This document shows positions 1 through 6,041 of a stretch of 14,395 bases of DNA, piece after piece; within the stretch, counting starts at the first letter, position 1, and the number at the start of each line of letters is the position of its first letter. The stretch is from CAZPXF01 sp964590945. Its GTDB lineage: Bacteria; Bacillota; Clostridia; Lachnospirales; Lachnospiraceae. The notes below the pieces were generated by a model, which saw only the letters and a program-made list of their open reading frames with translations, was not told where the DNA came from and did not search any database. The stretch is taken from assembly GCA_964590945.1 (NCBI GenBank), contig CAZPXF010000056.1, positions 1 to 14,395 on the forward strand, given 5' to 3'. The position numbers were made by a program, and so were the translations under genes.

Positions 1-87
1 GAAACTTGTATGGAATCAGGCAATATGTTAAACTTTATACAGGGCGGCATGGTTGGCCATGCAGTCAACGATTTGAGGTATCCATAG
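1..87 (+). CDS. Possible 3' end of an upstream gene (partial, unidentified)
   Basis: Frame 1 is open from the window edge to a TAG at 85-87 and would encode 28 residues, ending in V-N-D-L-R-Y-P. The composition is protein-like, with mixed hydrophobic residues and glycines, but it is too short to assign to any family. Frame 3 is also open here, to a stop at about 112-114, so the reading frame itself is uncertain. The 50 bases between this stop and the next gene contain no clear terminator, so co-transcription with the deacetylase gene is possible. Confidence 0.3.
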   Translation, partial: ETCMESGNMLNFIQGGMVGHAVNDLRYP

Positions 88-137
88 AGCCTTATGGACG
101 AAATGAAACGAGATGAAAGGGATAAAAGGTGAAGAGT

Positions 138-1025
138 ATGAAAAAAATATTAATTCCGTTTATGTTATTGTTTGTCCTTTGTTTTTCTCTTCCGGTATGT
201 GCAAAAGAAGATTTTTCAGATACGCCGGCGAATGCGAGAGGGGCGGTAGTTGTAACAAAGGCAAAGCTGTATGCGGATTGCACAAAAAAGTCAGAGGTAT
301 TGCAGACCTTGAAATTTGGCGTCCATGTAAAGATCAAAGCGGAATCTGAGAACTGGTATCAGGTTTCCAGGGGAAAAGTCTCCGGGTACATGAAGAGCAG
401 CGATCTTGTGAAATATGACAGCAGCAAAAAGCACATCGCATTGACATTTGACGACGGTCCAGGTAAGAAAACGACGCCGACGGTTCTGTCCGCCTTAAAG
501 AAAAATAATTGCAGAGCGACATTTTTTGTCGTGGGTCAGGGTATCAATTCCACTACTGGGAAGCTTTTGACCAGGGCGAAAAAAATGGGATGCGAGATCG
601 GCAACCATTCATACAGTCATCCTGTTTTGACGAAGCTTTCCAGGGCTTCTGTGAAAAATCAGCTTAGTAAGACGGACAAGAAGATAAAAAAATATACCGG
701 TTCTGTCGCGACTGTTTGCCGCGCACCTTACGGATCTTATAATAAATCTGTCTTAAAAACAATGAACAGACCGAATATCTTCTGGTCGGTGGATACGTTG
801 GACTGGAAATACAGAAATACCAGCAGACTGATATCCTATGTCAAAAAACATGCGAAGGACGGCGCGATCGTGTTAATGCACGATATCCATTCGACGACAG
901 CAAAGGGCGTTGACCAGATTTGCAGGGATCTTATAAAGAAGAATTATGAGATGGTGACGGTGACGGAGCTTGCGGCGATCAAATCTGCATCTTACAAAAA
1001 GAGCAGCACATACAGCAGCTTTTAG
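138..1025 (+). CDS. Secreted polysaccharide deacetylase (CE4/NodB) with SH3b domain
   Basis: Predicted to remove N-acetyl groups from a cell-surface glycan (peptidoglycan or a related polymer) outside the membrane. With the ATG at 138 the protein is 295 residues. Residues 1-22 form a signal peptide (MKK, then a hydrophobic core) with likely cleavage after VCA. Residues 35-92 look like a bacterial SH3b wall-binding domain. Residues 98-285 are the NodB domain. Its motifs are TFDDGP (103-108, metal and base aspartates D105/D106), the metal-binding H157/H161 pair in NHSYSHP, RAPYG (195-199), D219 in DTLDW, and H248 in LMHDIH. All catalytic CE4 motifs are present, so activity is likely; the substrate is inferred. 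A GTG at 129 is an alternative start. ATG 138 is preferred because AGGTGA (127-132) is well spaced and the signal peptide starts cleanly there. LPVC resembles a lipobox, but V at -1 is atypical. Confidence 0.93.
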   Translation: MKKILIPFMLLFVLCFSLPVCAKEDFSDTPANARGAVVVTKAKLYADCTKKSEVLQTLKFGVHVKIKAESENWYQVSRGKVSGYMKSSDLVKYDSSKKHIALTFDDGPGKKTTPTVLSALKKNNCRATFFVVGQGINSTTGKLLTRAKKMGCEIGNHSYSHPVLTKLSRASVKNQLSKTDKKIKKYTGSVATVCRAPYGSYNKSVLKTMNRPNIFWSVDTLDWKYRNTSRLISYVKKHAKDGAIVLMHDIHSTTAKGVDQICRDLIKKNYEMVTVTELAAIKSASYKKSSTYSSF

Positions 1026-1088
1026 AGCGGCGCATACAGTATGGATTAAAAAAATGCAAAAGAGATACATATAATTGAGAATGTATAC

Positions 1089-1118
1089 TTTACCTCCGGA
1101 GAGTGTTCCTGTTATACT
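1089..1118 (+). promoter_or_regulatory. Candidate extended -10 promoter of the HAD phosphatase gene
   Basis: TTTACC (1089-1094) is a weak -35, followed 18 bases later by TATACT (1113-1118) preceded by TGT (1110-1112), giving an extended -10. Transcription would start near 1125. The -10 lies mostly in the loop of the inverted repeat at 1092-1143. Confidence 0.5.
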
Positions 1119-1143
1119 GACAGCAGGAACATTTTCCGGAGGT
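1092..1143 (+). repeat. Two-part inverted repeat that contains the next gene's ribosome binding site
   Basis: The outer arms are ACCTCCGGA (1092-1100) and TCCGGAGGT (1135-1143), a perfect 9-bp pair. The inner arms are TGTTCCTG (1104-1111) and CAGGAACA (1124-1131), a perfect 8-bp pair. They are separated by 3-base internal loops (GAG/TTT), and the apical loop is 12 bases. The 3' outer arm contains GGAGG (1138-1142), the Shine-Dalgarno of the ATG at 1152. Four T follow (1143-1146), so it might also act as a weak terminator for the deacetylase gene. Either way, a transcript read through from upstream would fold the ribosome binding site into a stem. Confidence 0.75.
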
Positions 1144-1151
1144 TTTAAGTT

Positions 1152-1982
1152 ATGAGTATAAAATGTATTGCACTTGATCTGGATCGGACAACGCTTACAA
1201 CAGAAGGCCGTTTATCGGATGGAAATCGAAGGGCGCTGGAATATGCCATCAATAAAGGAATACATATTGTGGTGGCAAGCGGGCGTGCATTTGACACGCT
1301 TCCGAAGGATGTGATGGCGGTTCCGGGAATCGAGTATGCGGTAACTTCAAACGGGGCGGCAGTATATCATGTGCCGACGGGACGCTGCATGGTGGAATAC
1401 AATCTTCCACAGGAGGTTCCGGGAAAGGTACTGGAGCTGACAAAAGGTATCGAACATATTTCCTATGAGTGCTTTATCCATGGGAAAGCCTTTGGAGGGC
1501 AGGAGTATCTGGAGGATCCGGCGCATTTTGGAGCATCAGAGCAGTCGGTGAGATATATGAAGGAGACGCGAACCCTCGTTCCGGACATCCGGGCGTTTAT
1601 TCTGGAGCATGCACATGAACTGAACAGTATGGACGTCCTGGTACCGGATATGAAGGTGAATCTGCAAATACAGGAGATCATCCGGCGGAACCTGACATAC
1701 ATATATATGACATCCTCCTTTTTCCAATTAGTGGAGCTGGCAAATAAGGAATGCGGGAAGGCAAACGGACTCCGGCATGTGGCGCGGATTCTTGGAATTG
1801 AGAGGGAAGAGCTGGCAGCATTTGGAGATGCGGGCAATGACAGCGAGATGCTGGCATACGCCGGAACCGGAATTGCGATGGAGAACGCCTCGGCGGATTG
1901 CAAGGAGGCTGCGGATCATATCACAAAGCATCATGATGATGATGGCGTGGCGTGGGGAATCATGGAAATATTAAAGCTGTAA
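1152..1982 (+). CDS. HAD superfamily (Cof-type, subclass IIB) phosphatase
   Basis: A 276-residue cytoplasmic hydrolase of the Cof/YidA-like group, which typically dephosphorylates sugar phosphates or related small metabolites; the substrate cannot be read from sequence. Motif I is DLDRTTL (D9 nucleophile, D11 acid/base), with Arg where most relatives have Gly. Motif II is VASGR with the threonine/serine at 42-43. Motif III is K203 in ECGKANGL. Motif IV is GDAGNDSEM (225-233, metal-binding D226 and D230). The C2 cap domain lies between motifs II and III, roughly residues 80-190, as expected for subclass IIB. Length is normal for the family. GGAGG (1138-1142) precedes the ATG by 9 bases. The gene is monocistronic by appearance, with its own promoter and a downstream weak hairpin. 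Confidence 0.92.
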   Translation: MSIKCIALDLDRTTLTTEGRLSDGNRRALEYAINKGIHIVVASGRAFDTLPKDVMAVPGIEYAVTSNGAAVYHVPTGRCMVEYNLPQEVPGKVLELTKGIEHISYECFIHGKAFGGQEYLEDPAHFGASEQSVRYMKETRTLVPDIRAFILEHAHELNSMDVLVPDMKVNLQIQEIIRRNLTYIYMTSSFFQLVELANKECGKANGLRHVARILGIEREELAAFGDAGNDSEMLAYAGTGIAMENASADCKEAADHITKHHDDDGVAWGIMEILKL

Positions 1983-1990
1983 GCATAAGG

Positions 1991-2020
1991 TGGGGAGTCA
2001 TCAGGATTCTCCATCTTTTA
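1991..2020 (+). terminator. Weak candidate terminator after the HAD gene
   Basis: TGGGGAGT (1991-1998) can pair with ATTCTCCA (2006-2013) using two G-U pairs across a 7-base loop, followed by TCTTTTA. The stem is imperfect and the T tract short, so confidence is limited. Confidence 0.45.
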
Positions 2021-2046
2021 GATTTCACAAAATGTTCACAAAATTA

Positions 2047-2073
2047 TTAGCACTCTCGCTTGACGAGTGCTAA
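2047..2073 (+). promoter_or_regulatory. CIRCE operator (HrcA binding site)
   Basis: TTAGCACTC (2047-2055), a 9-base spacer, then GAGTGCTAA (2065-2073): both half-sites match the canonical CIRCE inverted repeat exactly. In Firmicutes this element binds the HrcA repressor and controls heat-shock genes. Here it overlaps the -35 box of the hsp20 promoter, so bound HrcA should block RNA polymerase directly. Confidence 0.97.
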
Positions 2074-2088
2074 AATAAGTGTTATATT
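2060..2088 (+). promoter_or_regulatory. Promoter of hsp20
   Basis: TTGACG (2060-2065), a 17-base spacer, and TATATT (2083-2088) preceded by TGT (2080-2082, extended -10). The -35 lies wholly inside the CIRCE element. Predicted start near 2095. Confidence 0.88.
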
Positions 2089-2098
2089 ACAAATATAG

Positions 2099-2131
2099 CA
2101 AAGGAACGGAATGAATAGAATCGATCCTTTG
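2099..2131 (+). repeat. Inverted repeat in the hsp20 5' untranslated region
   Basis: CAAAGGA (2099-2105) and TCCTTTG (2125-2131) form a perfect 7-bp pair around a 19-base loop just downstream of the predicted transcription start. It lies about 28 bases before the Shine-Dalgarno and does not include it, so it is not an obvious thermosensor. It may stabilise the mRNA 5' end or be fortuitous. Confidence 0.5.
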
Positions 2132-2172
2132 AGTTAAAAATAGAATTATAATAAAGATAGGAGAGATGACAT

Positions 2173-2610
2173 ATGATGATGCCTGGTATTTTTAGTGATA
2201 ACTTATTTGATGACTTCTTTGACTTTGACCGTCCGTTTAAAGGTTATCAGAGAGTGAACACGAGCGAGATCATGAAGACAGATGTAAAGGAGAGCGAGAC
2301 AGGGTTTGAACTGGATATCAGCCTTCCGGGATATAAAAAAGAAGATATCCAGGCGGAGCTGAAGGATGGTTATCTTACCATTAATGCTTCCACATCAAGC
2401 AGCAATGACGAGAAGGATGCAAAGACGGGTAAGTACATCCGCAGAGAGCGCTATTCCGGTTCCTGCAGCAGAAGCTTCTATGTGGGCGAGGATATTACGC
2501 AGGAGGACATCCGGGCAAAATATGAGAACGGTGTCCTGAGCCTTGCGATTCCGAAGAAGGAAGCGAAGCCGCAGGCCGAAGAAAAGAAATACATCGCCAT
2601 CGAGGGTTAA
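2173..2610 (+). CDS. Small heat-shock protein, Hsp20/alpha-crystallin family
   Basis: An ATP-independent holdase that binds unfolding proteins in the cytoplasm and hands them to DnaK/ClpB-type refolding machines. It has 145 residues. A phenylalanine/aspartate-rich N-terminal arm (1-30) precedes an alpha-crystallin domain at about 35-128, which holds the LPGYKKEDI segment (51-59) and the A-x-x-x-x-G-V-L signature at 115-122. The I-A-I tripeptide (141-143) is the C-terminal I-x-I motif used for oligomer assembly. AGGAG (2159-2163) precedes the first of three consecutive ATG codons, so the start may be any of the three. The perfect CIRCE in its promoter marks it as an HrcA-regulated heat-shock gene, and a strong terminator follows directly, so it is a single-gene unit. 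Confidence 0.96.
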   Translation: MMMPGIFSDNLFDDFFDFDRPFKGYQRVNTSEIMKTDVKESETGFELDISLPGYKKEDIQAELKDGYLTINASTSSSNDEKDAKTGKYIRRERYSGSCSRSFYVGEDITQEDIRAKYENGVLSLAIPKKEAKPQAEEKKYIAIEG

Positions 2611-2629
2611 TCGGCGCCTCTTTGATACA

Positions 2630-2656
2630 GGGACTGCATCCGGCAGTCCCTTTTTT
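2630..2656 (+). terminator. Rho-independent terminator of hsp20
   Basis: GGGACTGC (2630-2637) pairs perfectly with GCAGTCCC (2643-2650) around a 5-base loop, followed by six T (2651-2656). Confidence 0.95.
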
Positions 2657-2669
2657 GTGAAATTTTTCT

Positions 2670-2699
2670 TTGACTTTTTTAAAATTCTTATGTTATGAT
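2670..2699 (+). promoter_or_regulatory. Promoter upstream of the DUF2798-type membrane gene
   Basis: TTGACT (2670-2675), an 18-base spacer and TATGAT (2694-2699) with an upstream TGT (extended -10). This gives a leader of about 145 bases before the ATG at 2854. A second extended -10 (TGTTATATT, 2777-2785) lies in that leader but has no good -35. Confidence 0.75.
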
Positions 2700-2853
2700 T
2701 TCAAAGTTCAAAAATTAAAAACACGATACATAACGACACACGTAGTGCTTTGCACATAAATCTGATCACGGGACAATGTTATATTTTACCGTTCAGATAT
2801 ATTTTGTAAGGGACTGCGTTTTTTGTTGCCATGTATCCGAAAGGAGAAAATTT

Positions 2854-3567
2854 ATGCCTAGAAATCAATTTCAGAGAATGTTTTTTGCATTCGTAACTGT
2901 TGTTGTAACCGTCCATGCATATGTTTTTTATAGTTTGTATGTTGTCAATGGTTCAACACTTATGGAGGTGAATGGAACCGCGGGGGTGATCAACGCCATC
3001 AATAAACAGGGCGGCGTTTATATGTTCGGACGGTATCTGCCGATATGGGCCGTCATACTTGTGGAATTTTGCTTTGCCTATTGTCTGGAGATTCTGATGG
3101 GAAGCCCGCTCTCGTTTAAGCTGGCTTCACGTGTATTTGATCCGCGCCGCAACCATCCGATGATCTTTGAGAGTGCGATCATCTGCGCGACAGTCGGCCT
3201 GATGTGTCCGGTTATGAGTCTGATCGCGGCGGCGTTATACTATCCGTATTACGCAGGCTTCAGCATGATAACATTGCTTGCCAACTGGCTGAAGCTGGTA
3301 TGCTTTAATTTCCCGTTTGCATACTTTACACAGCTGTTCTTTATACAGCCGTTTGTACGTATGGTATTCCAACTTGTATTCCGAAAGGATATTGAGGCTC
3401 GTAACAAGATAGCAAAAGAACAGGAAGCACAGGGCAAAAAGATGAAAGCGCGCAATGAGCAGGATGCGATCGCAGACGTTATCAAGCGTATCGGTGAGAT
3501 CCGTCAGGAGCTGAAAGACGAGCTGAAGGAACTGGAAAATATCAAGAATAATGATGATCAGCTGTAA
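2854..3567 (+). CDS. DUF2798-like four-helix membrane protein with charged coiled-coil tail
   Basis: A 237-residue integral membrane protein of unknown function. It has four hydrophobic segments at about 9-29, 62-82, 104-128 and 148-174, arranged as two similar two-helix halves. Each half has an aromatic/proline-rich second helix (FAYCLEILMGSP in the first; FAYFTQLFFIQPFV in the second), which matches my memory of tandem DUF2798 units. After the last helix, residues 178-237 are highly charged (Lys/Glu rich) with heptad-like spacing from about 200, predicting a cytoplasmic coiled coil. The start is ATG 2854, because AAGGAG (2841-2846) is correctly placed; an in-frame ATG at 2776 would prepend 26 residues but lacks a ribosome binding site. 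It is flanked by its own promoter and terminator. The family assignment is from recollection of pattern, not a search. Confidence 0.8.
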   Translation: MPRNQFQRMFFAFVTVVVTVHAYVFYSLYVVNGSTLMEVNGTAGVINAINKQGGVYMFGRYLPIWAVILVEFCFAYCLEILMGSPLSFKLASRVFDPRRNHPMIFESAIICATVGLMCPVMSLIAAALYYPYYAGFSMITLLANWLKLVCFNFPFAYFTQLFFIQPFVRMVFQLVFRKDIEARNKIAKEQEAQGKKMKARNEQDAIADVIKRIGEIRQELKDELKELENIKNNDDQL

Positions 3568-3576
3568 AATGGTTAA

Positions 3577-3608
3577 GGGGCATCGCAGTAATGCGTGCCC
3601 CGTCTTTT
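3577..3608 (+). terminator. Rho-independent terminator after the membrane protein gene
   Basis: GGGGCA (3577-3582) pairs with TGCCCC (3596-3601), and CGCA (3584-3587) pairs with TGCG (3592-3595) with one bulged T, GTAA-type loop, followed by TCTTTT. It lies in the gap between convergent genes and could weakly serve the minus strand too. Confidence 0.85.
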
Positions 3609-3610
3609 CG

Positions 3611-3634
3611 TGTGCGCTGCCAGACATGCGCACA
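3611..3634. repeat. Second hairpin in the convergent gap
   Basis: TGTGCGC (3611-3617) and GCGCACA (3628-3634) form a perfect 7-bp pair around a 10-base loop, 16 bases past the stop codon of the minus-strand isomerase gene. It has no T tract on either strand, so it may help pausing or protect 3' ends rather than terminate by itself. Confidence 0.5.
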
Positions 3635-3650
3635 TTCTGTATGGTTCTGT

Positions 3651-4172
3651 TTACATCTTCTCCGGCTCCGGATATTCTGTGCCGAAGGTTTCGACAGTAA
3701 CTTTTTTCATAACCTGATCCTCGAGAGGACGGTCGCTGTAATCGGTTCTTGTCCCGGCAATTTTATTTACAACATCCATTCCCTCCGTAACTTTACCGAA
3801 AGCAGCATATTCTTTATCGAGCGATGGATATTTCTTATGCATGATAAAAAACTGGGAGCCTGCCGTATTCGGAAACATGGTCCTCGCCATAGAAAGAACG
3901 CCTGGTTCATGCTTCAGATTATTGGGAAAACCATTATTGGAAAATTCGCCCCTGATCTGATAACCCGGACCGCCCATACCAGTTCCCTCCGGGCATCCGC
4001 CCTGGATCATGAAACCGCGGATAACGCGGTGGAAGATCAGTCCGTCATAGTAGCCTTTCTGAATGAGTGAAATAAAATTATTGACTGTATTTGGAGCGAT
4101 TTCAGGATAAAGCTCGGCCTTGATCACGCCGCCGTCAGCCATCTCAAATGTAACAACCGGATTCTGCGCCAT
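3651..4172 (-). CDS. Cytoplasmic cyclophilin-type peptidyl-prolyl cis-trans isomerase
   Basis: Catalyses proline cis-trans isomerisation during protein folding. It is a single cyclophilin domain of 173 residues with no signal peptide, so it acts in the cytoplasm. The core FHRVIRGFMIQGG (47-59) supplies R49, F54 and Q57, which match R55, F60 and Q63 of human CypA. GSQFFI (105-110) supplies Q107 and F109. The position equivalent to CypA W121, the cyclosporin contact, is S117, and CypA H126 is Y122, so low cyclosporin sensitivity is inferred. Start codon: GGAAGGAA on the minus strand (4181-4188) lies 8 bases upstream of the ATG. It is transcribed divergently from ecfA1 and convergently with the membrane protein gene. 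Confidence 0.95.
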   Translation of the reverse strand: MAQNPVVTFEMADGGVIKAELYPEIAPNTVNNFISLIQKGYYDGLIFHRVIRGFMIQGGCPEGTGMGGPGYQIRGEFSNNGFPNNLKHEPGVLSMARTMFPNTAGSQFFIMHKKYPSLDKEYAAFGKVTEGMDVVNKIAGTRTDYSDRPLEDQVMKKVTVETFGTEYPEPEKM

Positions 4173-4215
4173 ATTGTAAATTCCTTCCTTTCCTTGTGGT
4201 TGTATATATTTTCAA

Positions 4216-4243
4216 AATATATAGCTATTTTAGCGGATTTCAA
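4216..4243 (-). promoter_or_regulatory. Candidate promoter of the cyclophilin gene
   Basis: Reading the minus strand: TTGAAA (4243-4238), a 16-base spacer and TATATT (4221-4216), giving a leader of about 35 bases. The region is AT-rich, so alternative -10 placements are possible. Confidence 0.5.
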
Positions 4244-4272
4244 CATTGACGTAAACCATTTTTTGAAAAAGA

Positions 4273-4301
4273 TTGCAGCCGATGCCTTGGAATAGTATAA
4301 T
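4273..4301 (+). promoter_or_regulatory. Promoter of the ecfA1 operon
   Basis: TTGCAG (4273-4278), a 17-base spacer and a consensus TATAAT (4296-4301). Predicted start is near 4308, leaving a 43-base leader with no room for a riboswitch. No other terminator or convincing promoter was seen until after malQ, so this probably drives all six genes to 9899. Confidence 0.85.
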
Positions 4302-4350
4302 TAACAGTGTGTGCCAGTTCACTATTTAGCATTTTGGAAAAGGAGAATTT

Positions 4351-5196
4351 ATGATTCGGGCAGAGAAACTGACATTTGAATATAATCAGCTGGATGATGA
4401 CGGCAACGTCATTGGAAAGAGAAGAGCGATCGACGAGGTGGATTTTCGGATCCGTCCCGGCAGATTTGTGGCAATTCTTGGACACAATGGTTCCGGCAAG
4501 TCGACGCTGGCAAAGCATCTGAATGCGCTGCTTGTTCCGACGGAAGGAACGATGTGGGTAGATGGAATGAATTCCAAAGATCCGGAAAAGACGTTGGATA
4601 TCCGCCAGACCGCGGGAATGGTATTTCAAAATCCGGACAACCAGATCATTGCCTCGGTAGTGGAAGAGGACGTGGGTTTTGGACCGGAGAATCTGGGCGT
4701 GCCGACCGACGAGATATGGAGACGTGTTGAGGAGAGTCTGTCATCTGTCGGCATGATCGAATACCGGCATCATTCTCCGAATAAATTATCCGGCGGACAA
4801 AAGCAGAGGGTCGCGATCGCGGGCGTCATGGCGATGCATCCGAAGTGTATCGTGCTGGACGAGCCGACGGCGATGCTGGATCCGGTCGGAAGAAAGGATG
4901 TGCTCCGCGCTGTGGAGGAGCTGCGGCAGAGAGAGAATGTTACGGTCATTCTGATCACGCACTATATGGAAGAGGTGATCGGTGCGGACCGCGTATTTGT
5001 CATGAATGAGGGTAAGATCGTTATGGACGGCACGCCGAGGGAGATTTTCAGCTATGTGTCAAAGCTGAAAAAGCTCCGGCTGGATGTTCCGCAGGTTACG
5101 CTTTTGGCGCATAAGCTCCGAAAGGCGGGACTGGATCTGCCGAAGGGGATTTTGACGAAGGAGGAGCTGGTAGAAGCCATATGTCAATTAGATTAG
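4351..5196 (+). CDS. ecfA1: ECF transporter energy-coupling ATPase EcfA1
   Basis: One of the two ATPases of the energy-coupling factor module that powers uptake of vitamins and trace metals through interchangeable S-components. It has 281 residues. Walker A is GHNGSGKST (44-52), the Q-loop is Q93 in FQNPDNQ, the signature is LSGGQKQR (146-153), and Walker B is CIVLDEP (166-172). H204 sits in ITHYMEE. The C-terminal 60 residues form the extra domain typical of EcfA subunits. DEPTAMLD, as opposed to DEPTAGLD in the next gene, is the usual EcfA1 form. AGGAG (4341-4345) precedes the ATG by 5 bases. Its stop overlaps the start of ecfA2 by 16 bases, implying coupled translation. No S-component is encoded here, as expected for a group II (shared) module. 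Confidence 0.97.
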   Translation: MIRAEKLTFEYNQLDDDGNVIGKRRAIDEVDFRIRPGRFVAILGHNGSGKSTLAKHLNALLVPTEGTMWVDGMNSKDPEKTLDIRQTAGMVFQNPDNQIIASVVEEDVGFGPENLGVPTDEIWRRVEESLSSVGMIEYRHHSPNKLSGGQKQRVAIAGVMAMHPKCIVLDEPTAMLDPVGRKDVLRAVEELRQRENVTVILITHYMEEVIGADRVFVMNEGKIVMDGTPREIFSYVSKLKKLRLDVPQVTLLAHKLRKAGLDLPKGILTKEELVEAICQLD

Positions 5197-6041
5197 AAAA
5201 TATCAACTACAAATATAGTCCGGGGACTGTCTATGAGAAACATGCACTCAAGGATATTTCCCTTGAGATCCCGCAGGGACAGTTTGTCGGGATCATCGGG
5301 CATACCGGTTCCGGTAAATCGACGCTGATTCAGCATATGAATGGACTTATGAAAGCAACAGAGGGGTATCTGTATTTTGAGGATGAGGATATTTATGCTC
5401 CAAAGTACGATATGAAGAAGCTGCGCAGCCAGGTGGGGCTGGTCTTCCAGTATCCGGAGCATCAGCTTTTTGAGGAGACTGTTTTAAAGGATGTATGTTT
5501 CGGTCCGTCCAATCAGGGACTCTCACCGGAGGAATGCATGGAGCGTGCGCTGGATGCGCTGCAGCTTGTGGGACTGGAGGAAAAATATTACGACCAGTCA
5601 CCGTTTGAGTTGTCCGGCGGACAGAAGCGCCGTGCGGCGATCGCAGGGGTTCTTGCTATGGAGCCGAGGGTTCTGATCCTGGATGAGCCGACAGCGGGAT
5701 TGGATCCGCAGGGGCGCGATGAGATTCTGGATCAGATCGCAGAGCTTCACCACAGGACGGAGATGACGATCGTTCTTGTATCCCACAGCATGGAAGACGT
5801 CGCGAAATATGTGGATCGCATCATTGTTATGGATCATGGCAGGAAGCGGTTTGACGGGAAACCGAGGGAAGTATTTTCCCATTATATGGAGCTGGAACAG
5901 ATCGGTCTTGCGGCTCCGCAGGTTACTTATATTATGAATGAATTGAAGGAAAAAGGATTCGACGTAGACACGGAATCCATTACAGTGGAAGAGGCTGCAA
6001 GTGAGATCCTGAGAGTCCTTGGAAGGAACACGGATGATTAG
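5181..6041 (+). CDS. ecfA2: ECF transporter energy-coupling ATPase EcfA2
   Basis: The partner ATPase of EcfA1; the two form the asymmetric nucleotide-binding dimer under EcfT. It has 286 residues. Walker A is GHTGSGKST (40-48), the Q-loop is Q90 in FQYPEHQ, the signature is LSGGQKRR (144-151), and Walker B is VLILDEP (164-170). H202 sits in VSHSMED. The FQYPEHQLFEET segment is characteristic of EcfA2. The ATG at 5181 is inside the end of ecfA1. A GGAGG-like sequence is too far upstream (about 15 bases), so initiation probably relies on ribosomes finishing ecfA1. The 3' end overlaps ecfT by 8 bases. Confidence 0.97.
   Translation: MSIRLENINYKYSPGTVYEKHALKDISLEIPQGQFVGIIGHTGSGKSTLIQHMNGLMKATEGYLYFEDEDIYAPKYDMKKLRSQVGLVFQYPEHQLFEETVLKDVCFGPSNQGLSPEECMERALDALQLVGLEEKYYDQSPFELSGGQKRRAAIAGVLAMEPRVLILDEPTAGLDPQGRDEILDQIAELHHRTEMTIVLVSHSMEDVAKYVDRIIVMDHGRKRFDGKPREVFSHYMELEQIGLAAPQVTYIMNELKEKGFDVDTESITVEEAASEILRVLGRNTDD

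Noticed and set aside
204..206. Lipoprotein processing at the LPVC sequence of the deacetylase
   Set aside because: Valine at -1 and proline at -2 do not fit a lipobox; ordinary signal peptidase cleavage after VCA is more likely.
1152..1982. Arg instead of Gly in HAD motif I (DLDRTT) as a sign of inactivity
   Set aside because: The nucleophile, acid/base Asp, Lys and motif IV aspartates are all present, and the residue between the second Asp and Thr tolerates change.
2776..2853. Upstream ATG extension of the membrane protein
   Set aside because: It overlaps a possible extended -10, lacks a ribosome binding site, and adds a Cys/Phe-rich stretch unlike the start of a membrane protein; AAGGAG before ATG 2854 decides the start.
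3591..4070. 159-residue plus-strand open frame opposite the cyclophilin gene
   Set aside because: Antisense to a complete cyclophilin domain and starting within a terminator region; composition (many Cys, His, Arg) is typical of a shadow frame.
4302..4350. Riboswitch upstream of the ecf operon (vitamin sensing)
   Set aside because: The leader after the predicted start is only about 43 bases and has no strong fold; shared ECF modules are normally not riboswitch-controlled.
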